Assembly: GCA_036506495.1 (NCBI GenBank)
Contig: DASXRQ010000061.1
Span: 1 to 60,637, forward strand
DNA length: 60,637 nucleotides
DNA from: DASXRC01 sp036506495
GTDB taxonomy: Bacteria; Actinomycetota; Actinomycetes; Mycobacteriales; Micromonosporaceae
Reading direction: 5' to 3'
The position numbers were made by a program, and so were the translations under genes. The notes beneath the pieces are model-generated. The model saw nothing but the letters and a program-made list of their open reading frames with translations. It did not search any database and had not been told where the DNA came from. Within the stretch, counting starts at the first letter, position 1. Each line of letters starts with the position of its first letter. Of the stretch, positions 42,701-50,808 are shown in pieces.

Positions 42701-43436
42701 CTTCCTGTACCCGCGCGACCGGCCGCTCACCGAGCAGGCGCACGAGCGGCTGGCCACGATCGCCCAGCACACCGAGCTCGGGGCGGGCATGTACGTGGCG
42801 ATGAAGGACCTGGAGATCCGGGGCGCCGGCAACCTGCTCGGCGGTGAGCAGTCGGGGCACATTGAGGGCGTCGGCTTCGACCTGTACGTCCGGATGGTCG
42901 GCGAGGCCGTTCAGGCGTTCAAGGGCGAGCGGCCGGAGACCGACGGCGCGGCGATCGAGGTCAAGGTCGATCTGCCCGTCGACGCGCACCTGCCGCACGA
43001 CTACATCGGCGTGGAGCGGCTGCGGCTCGAGATGTACCGAAAGCTGGCCGAGGCGCGTACGCCCGAGGGCCTGGCCGAGGTCGTGGCCGAGATGACCGAC
43101 CGGTACGGCGAACCGCCCGAGCCGGTCGCCAACCTCGTGGCGGTGGCCCGGTTCCGGATGCGCGCCAACGCGTACGGCTTGACGGATGTCTCCCTGCAGG
43201 GCCGGCACGTCCGGTTTGCCCCGTTACCACTGCCGGATTCCAAGCAGCTGCGGCTCAAGCGGTACCACCCGGACGCGGTCTACAAGGCGGCGACCGAGCA
43301 GGTCAGTGTGCCGCGGCCGACGAACCGACGGGTGGGGGGCGAACCGCTGCGCGACCAGGCGTTGCTCGATTGGTGCGGTCAACTGCTCACCGACGTGCTG
43401 GGCGACCCCGTCCCGGCCGCACCGGTCGGTGCGTGA
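39762..43436 (+). CDS. mfd: Transcription-repair coupling factor
   Basis: Removes RNA polymerase stalled at DNA lesions and recruits nucleotide-excision repair. 1224 aa, family length. The N-terminal UvrB-homology region includes VFPAWETLPHERLSP, and the CarD-like RNA polymerase interaction domain includes DYVVHEQHGIGRY near 545. The translocase has Walker A GDVGYGKTE near 696, DEEQRFG near 797, and the QIRGRVGRG motif, followed by the TRCF C-terminal domain. The ATG at 39762 follows GGGAGAG. The lipoprotein gene starts 13 nt after its stop. Confidence 0.97.
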   Translation: MTAAPRLAGLLPAALADPGLAQARDLARGVARDPSRGGADQVDLTAPAAMRPFVAAVLAARVDRGGAGRPVLAVTATSREAEDLAAALGELLPSDEVVVFPAWETLPHERLSPRSDTVGRRLGVLRRLAHPDEAAGPIQVVVAPVRSVLQPQLKGLGDLEPVELRTGTEVALEDVARRLSDMAYGRVDLVTNRGEFAVRGGILDVFPPTEEHPLRVEFWGDEVEEIRTFAVADQRTIEAVDRLWAPPCRELLLTPYVRERAARLAREQPALSEILDRLAEGIPVEGMESLAPALLEGTDSMELLVDCVPAGALVLLCDPERIRTRAHDLVRTSAEFLEASWAAAAVGGKVPIDLGAAAFKTLAEVRATARSRGQPWWSLSPFGLVEAPTARVEDDEPWADAQPDLLPAVEDDTGGALTLAAQPVPLYHGETARVVDDLKRWAGDDWSVALIFEAHGPAQRAVEVLRDAGLGATLAEQIDEPPAPGRIVVACGALNHGFLDEGSRLAVITGNDITGGRGSSTKDMRRMPSRRRNTIDPLELRLGDYVVHEQHGIGRYLELVQRTVNGAEREYLVIEYAPSKRGQPGDRLFVPTDQLDQLSRYVGGEHPTVHRLGGSEWQKVKARARRAVREIAAQLIQLYAARRASKGHAFGPDTPWQRELEDAFPYTETPDQLGAIDDVKRDMEQEIPMDRLICGDVGYGKTEIAVRAAFKAVQDGKQVAVLVPTTLLAQQHLNTFSERMGQFPVEIKQLSRFQTPREAEQTIGMAAAGTADIVIGTHRLLQPSARFKQLGLVVVDEEQRFGVEHKEYLKQLRTSVDVLTMSATPIPRTLEMAITGIREMSTIATPPEERHPVLTFVGAHDDRQVAAAIHRELLRDGQVFYVHNRVESIERAARRLRELVPEARIAVAHGQMAEDALERVMVGFWEKEYDVLVCTTIVESGIDIPNANTLIVERADLLGLAQLHQIRGRVGRGRERAYAYFLYPRDRPLTEQAHERLATIAQHTELGAGMYVAMKDLEIRGAGNLLGGEQSGHIEGVGFDLYVRMVGEAVQAFKGERPETDGAAIEVKVDLPVDAHLPHDYIGVERLRLEMYRKLAEARTPEGLAEVVAEMTDRYGEPPEPVANLVAVARFRMRANAYGLTDVSLQGRHVRFAPLPLPDSKQLRLKRYHPDAVYKAATEQVSVPRPTNRRVGGEPLRDQALLDWCGQLLTDVLGDPVPAAPVGA

Positions 43437-43449
43437 GAGAGTGACCGCC

Positions 43450-44157
43450 ATGCGTGCTCGTCGTCTCAGCGCCGCCGCCGTGCTCGCGGTCATCGGCGTT
43501 CTCGTTCTCGGCGCCTGCGCCCGGTCGAACCCATCAGTTGCGGCCTATGTCGGCAACACGGCGTACACCAAGAGCGAGGTCGACCGCGCATTCGACGCCC
43601 TGCCGAAGGAGCAGACCAAGCAGAACCCCCGTGCGCTACGCCAGTTCATCGTCTCGATGATGGTCCTGAGCGAGGTGGCCGAGCGGAACGCCACGGCGGC
43701 CGGGAAGCCGCTGGCCAAGCCCACGGCGGACCAACTGCAGCAGGTGGCGGGTCGGGTGGGCCTGCCCGCCGACTCCGCGTTCGTCCGGCTGCAGGCCCGC
43801 TACCAGGTCGCAGTGCAGCACCTCGAGTCGGAGGCGAAGTCCACCGAGCCCGACGACACGCTTCGCCGGGAGATCTTCGACGGCCTGCGGGCGAAGGGCG
43901 TGATCCCGGACGGCACCACGTTTGAGCAGGTGCGGGCCGCCATCGACTCGAGCGAGCTGCGCCACCTGATCGGCGTGCGCAGCCTGGTGGGCGACCTCGC
44001 GAACCGCTATCACGTCCGGGTCAACCCGGAGTACGCCCCGCTGGAGCTGCAGGCCACCGTGCCGATCGCCGGCGGCCAGGCGCAGGCCGACGTGAACATC
44101 CCCGTCTCGATCAAGGGCGAGCAGATCGTCACGGACGTCAGCACGCCCACGTCCTGA
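43450..44157 (+). CDS. SurA-N-like lipoprotein (predicted chaperone-type)
   Basis: 235 aa. Signal sequence with lipobox LVLGAC, Cys23. The mature part (NTAYTKSEVDRAFDAL, then long helices) resembles the SurA N-terminal region that binds unfolded peptides, but there is no parvulin PPIase domain, so a folding-catalyst role is not supported. A GTG at 43441 is an alternative start 3 codons earlier; the ATG has GAGAGAG at better spacing. It stands between mfd and mazG, 4 nt before the latter, so it is likely cotranscribed. Confidence 0.75.
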   Translation: MRARRLSAAAVLAVIGVLVLGACARSNPSVAAYVGNTAYTKSEVDRAFDALPKEQTKQNPRALRQFIVSMMVLSEVAERNATAAGKPLAKPTADQLQQVAGRVGLPADSAFVRLQARYQVAVQHLESEAKSTEPDDTLRREIFDGLRAKGVIPDGTTFEQVRAAIDSSELRHLIGVRSLVGDLANRYHVRVNPEYAPLELQATVPIAGGQAQADVNIPVSIKGEQIVTDVSTPTS

Positions 44158-44161
44158 GCCG

Positions 44162-45127
44162 ATGGCCGCCGCCCGCGTCGTCCTGCTGGTCACCTCGCCC
44201 CGCCTCCCGGCCGGGCTACTGACCGCGCAGGCGTGGGACCTCGTCCGCGCGTACCCAGTGCTGGTCGCCGGTGAGAGTGAGCTGAGCGCGGTCCTGCGCG
44301 CCCAGGGCGCCACGGTCACCGTCACCGAACCGCGGGCCGAGGCGGTGCTCCCCATTGCCGCCGAGCACGGGACCGTGGTCTGGCTCGCCGGACCGGCCGG
44401 CGATCCCGATCTCGCCCGCGAGCTGGGGCTGCGGTTGGCGCGCGAACCAGGGCTGGCCGAGCTGGAGCTGACCTACGGCTCGTGGGACCCGCGCGGCGCG
44501 CGGCTGCTCGACGCGGTCGAGGTCATCGACCGGCTCCGGTCGCCCGGCGGCGATCCGTGGAAACGGCTGCAGACCCACCAGTCGCTGGCGCAGTTCCTGC
44601 TGGAGGAGGCGTACGAGGCGTACGACGCGATCGTGGCGCACGACCTGGTGGCGCTGCGCGAGGAGATCGGCGACGTGCTGCTCCAGGTGCTGCTCCATGC
44701 CCGGCTGGCCGAGGAGCTGCCGGAGGAGGAGCGGTGGACGATCGACGACGTCGCCGGCGACTTCGTCGCGAAGATGATCCGCCGCAACCCACACGTCTTC
44801 GCGTCAGCGGAGGTCGCCGACGTCGACGAGATCATCGAGAACTGGGAGCAGATCAAGCGGACGGAGAAGGCGCGCGGCTCGGCGCTGGAGGGCATCGCCT
44901 GGTCACAGCCCGCGCTCGCGCTGGCCGCGAAGATCCTTTCTCGGGCCGAGCGGGCGGGTGTGCTCCTGCCGCCGCCAGTCACACCGGACACAGTGGACAC
45001 CCAGGAGGCGCTGGGTGCGGCGCTGTTCGCGGCCGTCGTCGACGCCCGAGCGCGCGGCCTGGACGCCGAGGCCGCCCTGCGCGCCACCGCGCTGGCGTAC
45101 GCCGACGCGGTACGCGCCGCCGAGTAG
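44162..45127 (+). CDS. mazG: Nucleoside triphosphate pyrophosphohydrolase MazG
   Basis: Hydrolyses (d)NTPs, including damaged ones, to monophosphates. 321 aa. The N-terminal ~115 residues are a Rossmann-like extension (VVLLVTSPRLPAGLL) common to actinobacterial MazG; its role is not known. The all-alpha MazG domain follows with the metal motif EEAYEAYD near 147 and REEIGD near 167. The downstream EIIENWEQIK block is typical. Start ATG 4 nt after the lipoprotein gene. Confidence 0.9.
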   Translation: MAAARVVLLVTSPRLPAGLLTAQAWDLVRAYPVLVAGESELSAVLRAQGATVTVTEPRAEAVLPIAAEHGTVVWLAGPAGDPDLARELGLRLAREPGLAELELTYGSWDPRGARLLDAVEVIDRLRSPGGDPWKRLQTHQSLAQFLLEEAYEAYDAIVAHDLVALREEIGDVLLQVLLHARLAEELPEEERWTIDDVAGDFVAKMIRRNPHVFASAEVADVDEIIENWEQIKRTEKARGSALEGIAWSQPALALAAKILSRAERAGVLLPPPVTPDTVDTQEALGAALFAAVVDARARGLDAEAALRATALAYADAVRAAE

Positions 45128-45147
45128 CCGCGCCGAGCACCGACTGT

Positions 45148-45210
45148 CGCAACCTCGTACGGGTTGGGTGATCAACGACCTGTTGATCACCCAACCCGTA
45201 CGAGGTTGCG
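45148..45210. repeat. 63-nt perfect palindrome E4 (29-bp stem)
   Basis: 29 nt starting CGCAACCTCGTACGGGTTGG at 45148 are perfectly complementary to 45182-45210, with a 5-nt loop GACCT. The stem's inner part includes GATCAAC, a string also present in the loops of E1 and the 49101 element. The inner half CAACCTCGTACGGGTTGG resembles the short palindrome core. It lies between mazG and the DUF885 gene, and its right end is 12 nt before the -10-like hexamer of the latter. Confidence 0.9.
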
Positions 45211-45222
45211 ATGACCAGCCCT

Positions 45223-45228
45223 TAGGGT
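45223..45228 (+). promoter_or_regulatory. -10-like hexamer of a leaderless start (DUF885 gene)
   Basis: TAGGGT, then 7 nt, then ATG at 45236. The -35 region would fall in the right arm of the 63-nt palindrome, so folding of that DNA or insertion of the element could affect this promoter. Confidence 0.5.
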
Positions 45229-45235
45229 GGGCGCC

Positions 45236-46855
45236 ATGCCCGAGTTCGTCCCGCTGGCCGAGCGCATCGTCGACGCCCTGCTGGCGGCGGAGCCGGAAGT
45301 CGCGAGCCTGGCCGGCGACCACCGCGTCGACGACCGGCTGCCCGACCTGTCCGCCGACGCGGTCGCCGCGGAACGGACGATGCTGCGGGAGGCGCTCGAC
45401 GCGCTCGCCGAGGTGGACCCCGACGCACTGGATCCCGCCGAGCGGGTCGACCACGAGGTGCTCACCGCCGTCGTGGAGCGGACGCTTTTCGAGCTGAGCG
45501 ATGTGCGCGAACACGAGTGGAATCCGCTCGCGCACAACCCGGGGCCGCTGCTGCACGCGCTGGTCTCGCGGCCGTTCGCCCCGGCGGACGAGCGTCTGAC
45601 GAGCCTCGTCGGGCGGCTGACGGCCGTACCGGATGCGCTTGCGACCGCGCGTGCGACGCTGCGCGACTGCCCGGCGATCCATGTCGAGACGGCGCTAGGG
45701 CAGTTCGCCGGCGCCGCCGCGCTCATCCGCGACGAGGTGCCGCCGCTGCTGGCGCAGGCCCCGCAGCTGGACGTGGCCGTGCGACCGGCCGCGGCCAGCG
45801 CGGCCTCGGCGGTCGACGATTTCGTCGGCTGGCTGCGCGAACGGCTGCCCGCGGATGGCATCGGCGGGCGGGACCCCCGGCTCGGGCGACGTCTGTGGGA
45901 GGCGCGACTGTGGCACACCCTCGACACCGAGCTGCCCGCGGCCGAGGTGCTGTCGCGGGCGTGGGCGAACCTGGACCGCGTCACCGACCGGCTGCGGGAG
46001 ACCGCCGCCGGCCTGGTCGGTGGTCCGGCATCCGACCAGACGGCACGCCGCGCGCTGGACCGGCTGGCCGACGAGCATCCCGACGACGATTCGATCGTGG
46101 CGCTGGCCAAGACGACGCTGGCGGAGACGACCGAGTTCGTACGGGCGCATGACCTCGTTTCCCTTGTGGACGATCCGTGTGTGGTGCAGGAGATGCCGGA
46201 GTTCGCGCGGGGCGTCTCGGTCGCGTACTGCGACGCACCGGGCCTGCTGGAGACCGCGGCGCTGCCGACCTTCTACTGCATCGCACCGACACCCGCTGGC
46301 TGGTCGGCCGGGCGGGTGGAGTCGTTCTATCGCGAGTACAACAAGCACATGGTTCGCAACCTGACCGTGCACGAGGCGATGCCGGGCCACTTCCTCCAGC
46401 TCGCCCACGCACGCCGGTTCCGCGGGACCACGCGCTCCCGGGCGGTCGGCTTGTCCGGCCCCTTCGTGGAGGGTTGGGCCGTCTACGCCGAGGAGGTCAT
46501 GGCCGACCACGGCTTCGGTGGACCGTCGGTCCGGCTGCAGCAGCTCAAGATGCAACTCCGCATGACGATCAACGCGATCCTCGACCAGCTCGTCCACTGC
46601 GAGGGGCTGTCCGAGGCCGACGCGCTGGCGCTGATGACCGAGCGCGGGTTCCAGGAGGAGGGCGAGGCAGCCGGGAAGTGGCGCCGGGCGCTGCTGACCT
46701 CCACCCAGCTGTCCACGTACTTCGTCGGGTACGCCGAGGTGGCCGACATCGCCGCGGCCCGGCCGGCCGGCACCTCGCCGGGCCGGTGGCATGACGCGAT
46801 GCTCGCGCACGGCTCACCGCCGCCGCGCCACCTGCGCACCCTCCTCGGCGTCTAG
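45236..46855 (+). CDS. DUF885 family predicted zinc metallopeptidase
   Basis: 539 aa, all-helical. The gluzincin-like motif HEAMPGH near residues 379-385 supplies two zinc His ligands and the catalytic Glu; EGWAVYAEEVM near 412 gives the third ligand. The substrate is unknown; DUF885 proteins lie near the M3/M32-like carboxypeptidases. No signal peptide is seen, so it is cytoplasmic. ATG 45236 is chosen over GTG 45227 on the leaderless spacing. Confidence 0.85.
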   Translation: MPEFVPLAERIVDALLAAEPEVASLAGDHRVDDRLPDLSADAVAAERTMLREALDALAEVDPDALDPAERVDHEVLTAVVERTLFELSDVREHEWNPLAHNPGPLLHALVSRPFAPADERLTSLVGRLTAVPDALATARATLRDCPAIHVETALGQFAGAAALIRDEVPPLLAQAPQLDVAVRPAAASAASAVDDFVGWLRERLPADGIGGRDPRLGRRLWEARLWHTLDTELPAAEVLSRAWANLDRVTDRLRETAAGLVGGPASDQTARRALDRLADEHPDDDSIVALAKTTLAETTEFVRAHDLVSLVDDPCVVQEMPEFARGVSVAYCDAPGLLETAALPTFYCIAPTPAGWSAGRVESFYREYNKHMVRNLTVHEAMPGHFLQLAHARRFRGTTRSRAVGLSGPFVEGWAVYAEEVMADHGFGGPSVRLQQLKMQLRMTINAILDQLVHCEGLSEADALALMTERGFQEEGEAAGKWRRALLTSTQLSTYFVGYAEVADIAAARPAGTSPGRWHDAMLAHGSPPPRHLRTLLGV

Positions 46856-46863
46856 GGCCACCG

Positions 46864-47580
46864 TCACTTGGAGCCCGGGCGCCGGTCGACGATCGTGGCG
46901 CCGCCCGGCAGCTCGAACGCGTGCGCGTCCACGCTCTCGCGGTAGTTGGTCAGCGTGATCTCCCTGGCCGAGCCGTTGACGACACCCCGGAAGCTGCCCA
47001 GGACACCGTCGGCGGTGACGCAGGCGTCAAAGTTCGCGGCGGGGGCGTTTTCCACCCGCTCGACGGTCACGCACGTGGCGTGTTGCCCGGCGACGGTCGT
47101 GTCGTGCTGCTGGATGACCGCGTCGGCGTCCAGCGCCGCGGCGGTCAGCAGGCCGATGACCACTGATGGCGCCACGAGGCCGTGCCGGCCCGCGTCGTTG
47201 AACAGGCTCGCGGCCGGCCGGGCGGCGACCGTCGGCGGCGGGGTGAGCGTGCAGGTGATCCTCGAGCCGGCGTCCGCGCACTCGGCGATCGCGTCGCCGG
47301 TGACCGTGACCCGCCCGCCTGGATAGGTGTACGCGGCACGCGGCGGCTGCTGCGCCTGCGCGATCGTCGCCGTCTTGCCGCCCGCGAGCTGGTACTCCGC
47401 TACATAAGTGAGGGCCGTCGCGCGGTCCATCCGCGTAGCGAGGTCGTTGACGAGGTCGGCGCGCCCGATGACGCGCTGTGTGTTGTTCAGCGTGTCGCAG
47501 CCGGTGGTCAGGGCGAGGCCGGCGACGGCGGCCAGGACGAGCAGCGCGCGAGCTGGTCGGGTCGTCGACGCGGCACGCAT
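46864..47580 (-). CDS. Lipoprotein of unknown function
   Basis: 238 aa. Signal sequence with LALTTGC, Cys28. The mature part suggests a beta-rich LppX/LprG- or LolA-like fold (NYRESVDAHAFELPGGATIVD at the end), but I cannot place it in a family with confidence. It is convergent with the DUF885 gene, whose stop is only 8 nt away, and divergent from eno. The frame is open far upstream to 48012 across eno; that part is rejected. Confidence 0.7.
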   Translation of the reverse strand: MRAASTTRPARALLVLAAVAGLALTTGCDTLNNTQRVIGRADLVNDLATRMDRATALTYVAEYQLAGGKTATIAQAQQPPRAAYTYPGGRVTVTGDAIAECADAGSRITCTLTPPPTVAARPAASLFNDAGRHGLVAPSVVIGLLTAAALDADAVIQQHDTTVAGQHATCVTVERVENAPAANFDACVTADGVLGSFRGVVNGSAREITLTNYRESVDAHAFELPGGATIVDRRPGSK

Positions 47581-47785
47581 GGGCCCAGCCTTGTCGATCA
47601 GGTCAACCGCGCGCAAACGTGTTGGCCCGTCGTGTGACGTGGGTCGCGAAATTCGCTGCCTCCGGGCTCCCCCCGAGCGCCGGGACGCGGCGGCCGTGCC
47701 GTCCGGCGACCTCGATACGCTCGCATCCAAACACGCGGCCGCACCGGCGCGGCCCGTCGAGATCGAGTCACGAGGAGCGGCAACA

Positions 47786-49069
47786 GTGGCCACCATTGAG
47801 GGAATCGTCGCCCGGGAGATCCTGGACTCGCGTGGCAACCCGACCGTCGAGGTCGAGGTCGGGTTGGACGACGGCTCGATCGCCCGCGCCGCCGTGCCGT
47901 CCGGCGCATCGACCGGCGCGTTCGAGGCGCTGGAACTACGCGACGGCGACGCCGCCCGGTATTCGGGCAAGGGCGTGCAGCGGGCCGTCGCGAACATCGA
48001 GGACCGGATCATCGACCAGCTCGTCGGTTACGAAGCGAGCGAGCAGCGCCTGATCGACCAGAAGATGCTGGACATCGACGGCACGCCGGACAAGTCCGGC
48101 CTCGGCGCGAACGCGATCCTCGGCGTGTCTCTCGCCGTCGCAAAGGCCGCCGCCGCGAGCGCCGAGTTGAGCCTGTTCCGCTACCTCGGTGGGCCGAACG
48201 CGCACCTGATGCCGGTGCCGATGATGAACATCCTGAACGGTGGGGCGCACGCGGACTCCAATGTGGACATCCAGGAGTTCATGATCGCGCCGATCGGAGC
48301 GCCGACGTTCCGGGAGGCACTGCGTTCGGGTGCCGAGGTGTATCACGCACTCAAGGGCGTACTGAAGAAGAAGGGCCTGTCCACCGGGCTGGGCGACGAG
48401 GGCGGCTTCGCGCCGAATCTGCCCGCGAACGCGGCCGCGCTGGACCTGATCGGCGAGGCGGTCGAGATCGCCGGTTACCGGCTCGGCACCGACGTCGTGC
48501 TCGCCCTGGACGTCGCGGCCACGGAGTTCTACGCCGACGGCTCGTACACGTTCGAAGGCGCGGGCAAATCGACCGAGGATATGACCAGCTACTACGCCAA
48601 GTTGGTCGAGACATACCCGATCGTGTCCATCGAGGACCCGCTGGCCGAGGACGACTGGGCCGGCTGGACGGCGCTCACCCGGGCGCTCGGCGACAAGATC
48701 CAGATTGTCGGCGATGACCTGTTCGTCACCAACCCCGAGCGCATCGCGCGGGGCATCGCCGACGGCGCCGCCAACGCCGTGCTGATCAAGGTGAACCAGA
48801 TCGGCTCGCTGACCGAGACGTTCGACGCGGTCGACCTGGCGCACCGCAGCGGCTACCGGTGCATGATGAGCCACCGCTCGGGCGAAACCGAGGACACGAC
48901 GATCGCCGACCTCGCGGTGGCCACCGGGTGCGGGCAGATCAAGACGGGCGCGCCGGCGAGGTCGGACCGCGTCGCGAAATACAACCAGCTGCTGCGCATC
49001 GAGGAGGAGCTTGACGACGCGGCGCGCTACGCCGGTGCGAGAGCGTTCCCGCGGTACCGTTCCGCCTGA
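47786..49069 (+). CDS. eno: Enolase
   Basis: Glycolytic conversion of 2-phosphoglycerate to PEP, the substrate of the ppc product. 427 aa, full length. ILDSRGNPTVEVEV at the N-terminus, the flexible loop GASTGAFEALELRD, LGDEGGFAPN, VSIEDPL, the catalytic lysine in VLIKVNQIGSLTET, and MSHRSGETED are all intact. GTG start with CGAGGAG 8 nt upstream. A 62-nt palindrome follows 31 nt after its stop and may act as its terminator. Confidence 0.97.
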   Translation: MATIEGIVAREILDSRGNPTVEVEVGLDDGSIARAAVPSGASTGAFEALELRDGDAARYSGKGVQRAVANIEDRIIDQLVGYEASEQRLIDQKMLDIDGTPDKSGLGANAILGVSLAVAKAAAASAELSLFRYLGGPNAHLMPVPMMNILNGGAHADSNVDIQEFMIAPIGAPTFREALRSGAEVYHALKGVLKKKGLSTGLGDEGGFAPNLPANAAALDLIGEAVEIAGYRLGTDVVLALDVAATEFYADGSYTFEGAGKSTEDMTSYYAKLVETYPIVSIEDPLAEDDWAGWTALTRALGDKIQIVGDDLFVTNPERIARGIADGAANAVLIKVNQIGSLTETFDAVDLAHRSGYRCMMSHRSGETEDTTIADLAVATGCGQIKTGAPARSDRVAKYNQLLRIEEELDDAARYAGARAFPRYRSA

Positions 49070-49100
49070 CGGGGCGCCGTCAGGCCGGGCGCCTATTCGC

Positions 49101-49162
49101 GTCGATCTAGGGCGAATACTTGTTAGTTGATCTCCAACCACCAGCATTCGCCCTAGATCGAC
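49101..49162. repeat. 62-nt palindromic element E5
   Basis: Perfect 17-bp arms (GTCGATCTAGGGCGAAT and its complement) enclose a 28-nt loop. As its reverse complement it matches the element at 34294-34355 in 54 of 62 positions, mismatches being mostly in the loop. It lies between eno and the divIC-like gene, both on the plus strand. Confidence 0.9.
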
Positions 49163-49187
49163 GGGAGAGCCGGACGGGAGGTGAGTG

Positions 49188-49730
49188 ATGGTGCGGCGGA
49201 GCCCGAGCGGGCCGGGTCCGCTCCGGCGGCCGGGCGCGCGACCGTCCGTACGCGAGACCGGCGGACGGTCGGCCAGCCGGCCCGCACTCGCCCGCCGGGC
49301 CGCGGCCGCCGGTGCCGCGAAGCGGACCGTGGCACCGCAGCCCAGCCGGTTCACCGGCCGGGCGACCGTGCTCGTCGTGATCTTCGTGGCACTCGCCCTC
49401 GGATACACCTATCCGGTGCGGCTGTACCTGACCCAGCAGTCCGACATCGCCCGGATCCAGGCCGCCCAGGCGGCTCAGCGCGGTCGGATCGGCGACCTGA
49501 CCGACCAGGCCGCGAAGTGGCAGGACGATGAGTACGTGCGGATCCAGGCGCGCCGGCGGCTGTTCTACGTCCAACCGGGCGAGATCCCGCTCGTCGTGCT
49601 GACGCCCGGCTCCGGAGACACGCATGGCACCGGCTCCAACGGCGCGGGACCGACGGCGGCGAAGCGCCCGCCGTGGTACGCCACGTTGTGGTCGAGCGTC
49701 CGGGCCGCCGACGAGAGAGCCAACCGGTGA
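49188..49730 (+). CDS. DivIC/FtsB-like septum formation initiator
   Basis: 180 aa bitopic membrane protein of the divisome. A ~60-residue basic cytoplasmic tail rich in Arg/Ala precedes a TM at ~60-80 (ATVLVVIFVALALGYTYPV). A short helical coiled-coil segment follows (DIARIQAAQAAQRGRIGDL), and the FYVQPGE motif is typical of the family. The position after eno is conserved in many actinobacteria. ATG at 49188 with GGGAGG at 49176-49181. Overlaps DUF501 by 4 nt (GTGA). Confidence 0.88.
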   Translation: MVRRSPSGPGPLRRPGARPSVRETGGRSASRPALARRAAAAGAAKRTVAPQPSRFTGRATVLVVIFVALALGYTYPVRLYLTQQSDIARIQAAQAAQRGRIGDLTDQAAKWQDDEYVRIQARRRLFYVQPGEIPLVVLTPGSGDTHGTGSNGAGPTAAKRPPWYATLWSSVRAADERANR

Positions 49731-50272
49731 CCGTGGACCGTCCGTCGCCGAGCGCCGCCGACGGCGTACTCCCGCCCGAGCGGGAACCGGCGACGGAGCT
49801 GGATCTGACGGCGGTGGCCGGGCAGCTCGGACGCCCGCCGCGCGGGACCCGGGCGGTGGCCCATCGGTGTCCGTGCGGGCTGCCGGACGTCGTGGAGACG
49901 ACGCCGCGGCTGGCCGACGGTACGCCGTTCCCGACGCTGTTCTACCTCACCTGCCCGCGGGCGACCGCGGAGTGCAGCCGGCTCGAGTCGGCGGGGGTGA
50001 TGCGAGAGATGGCGACGCGGCTGGCCAACCATCCGGAGCTCGCCGCGGCGTACCAGGCCGCGCACTTCGACTACCTGGCCCGGCGGGAGGCGATCGCCGA
50101 CGTGCCGGAGATCGCCGGCGTCTCGGCGGGTGGGATGCCCGGCCGGGTCAAGTGCCTGCACGTGCACCTCGCGCATGCCCTCGCGGCCGGTCCCGGCGTG
50201 AACCCGCTCGGCGACGAGGTGCTCGAGATGGTCGCGCCGTGGTGGTCCGGCGGGCCGTGCGTCGAGTTCTGA
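49727..50272 (+). CDS. DUF501 family protein
   Basis: 181 aa. Conserved Cys and His residues are CPCGLP, CPRATAECSRLES and CLHVHLAHALA, suggesting metal binding, but the function is unknown. It is regularly found between divIC and ppx in actinobacteria, as here. Start GTG overlaps the divIC-like stop; its stop overlaps the next ATG by 1 nt, so translation of the block is coupled. Confidence 0.85.
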   Translation: MTVDRPSPSAADGVLPPEREPATELDLTAVAGQLGRPPRGTRAVAHRCPCGLPDVVETTPRLADGTPFPTLFYLTCPRATAECSRLESAGVMREMATRLANHPELAAAYQAAHFDYLARREAIADVPEIAGVSAGGMPGRVKCLHVHLAHALAAGPGVNPLGDEVLEMVAPWWSGGPCVEF

Positions 50273-50808
50273 TGGCCGGCGACGTGGTCGTCCGGCGGGC
50301 GCGGACCGCGGACGTGCCGGCCATCCGCCGGCTGATCGACACCTACAGCGCCGAGCGGCGGCTGCTGTCGAAGGCGACCGTGACGCTGTACGAGGACGTG
50401 CAGGAGTTCCGGGTCGCCTCGCGCGGCGACGACGGGCCCGTCGTCGGCTGCGGCGCCCTGCACGTCATGTGGGACGACCTCGCGGAGATCCGTACGCTCG
50501 CCGTGGACCCGGCGTCGCGCGGCCTCAAGATAGGCCGCCGGATCGTCGAGGCGCTCCTGGACACCGCGCGCGATCTCGGCGTACGCCGGGTGTTCGTGCT
50601 GACCTTCGAGACCGAGTTCTTCGCGTCGTTCGGCTTCGCGCGGATCGACGGCGCACCGGTGCCGCCCGCGGTCTACGAGCAGCTGCTGCGCTCGTACGAC
50701 GAGGGGGTGGCCGAGTTCCTGGGTCTCGAGCGGGTCAAGCCGAACACCCTGGGCAACGCTCGGATGCTGCTCACGCTCTCCAGGCCGGGCGCCCCGGCGG
50801 CTCGCTAG
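50272..50808 (+). CDS. Amino-acid N-acetyltransferase (ArgA-like GNAT)
   Basis: 178 aa single-domain GNAT. IRTLAVDPASRGLKIGRRIVEALLDTA is the acetyl-CoA pyrophosphate loop (R-x-x-G-x-G/I variant, SRGLKIG), and VFVLTFETEFFASFGFARI follows. It resembles the short actinobacterial N-acetylglutamate synthase (Rv2747 type) that starts arginine synthesis. No arg genes are adjacent, so this rests on similarity alone. The stop codon lies within the -10-like hexamer of ppx. Confidence 0.8.
   Translation: MAGDVVVRRARTADVPAIRRLIDTYSAERRLLSKATVTLYEDVQEFRVASRGDDGPVVGCGALHVMWDDLAEIRTLAVDPASRGLKIGRRIVEALLDTARDLGVRRVFVLTFETEFFASFGFARIDGAPVPPAVYEQLLRSYDEGVAEFLGLERVKPNTLGNARMLLTLSRPGAPAAR

Noticed and set aside
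40200..43208. 1002-codon open frame antisense to mfd
   Set aside because: High GC removes stop codons on the opposite strand; the frame is rich in Arg, Val, Asp and Leu without any family motif, while mfd is intact.
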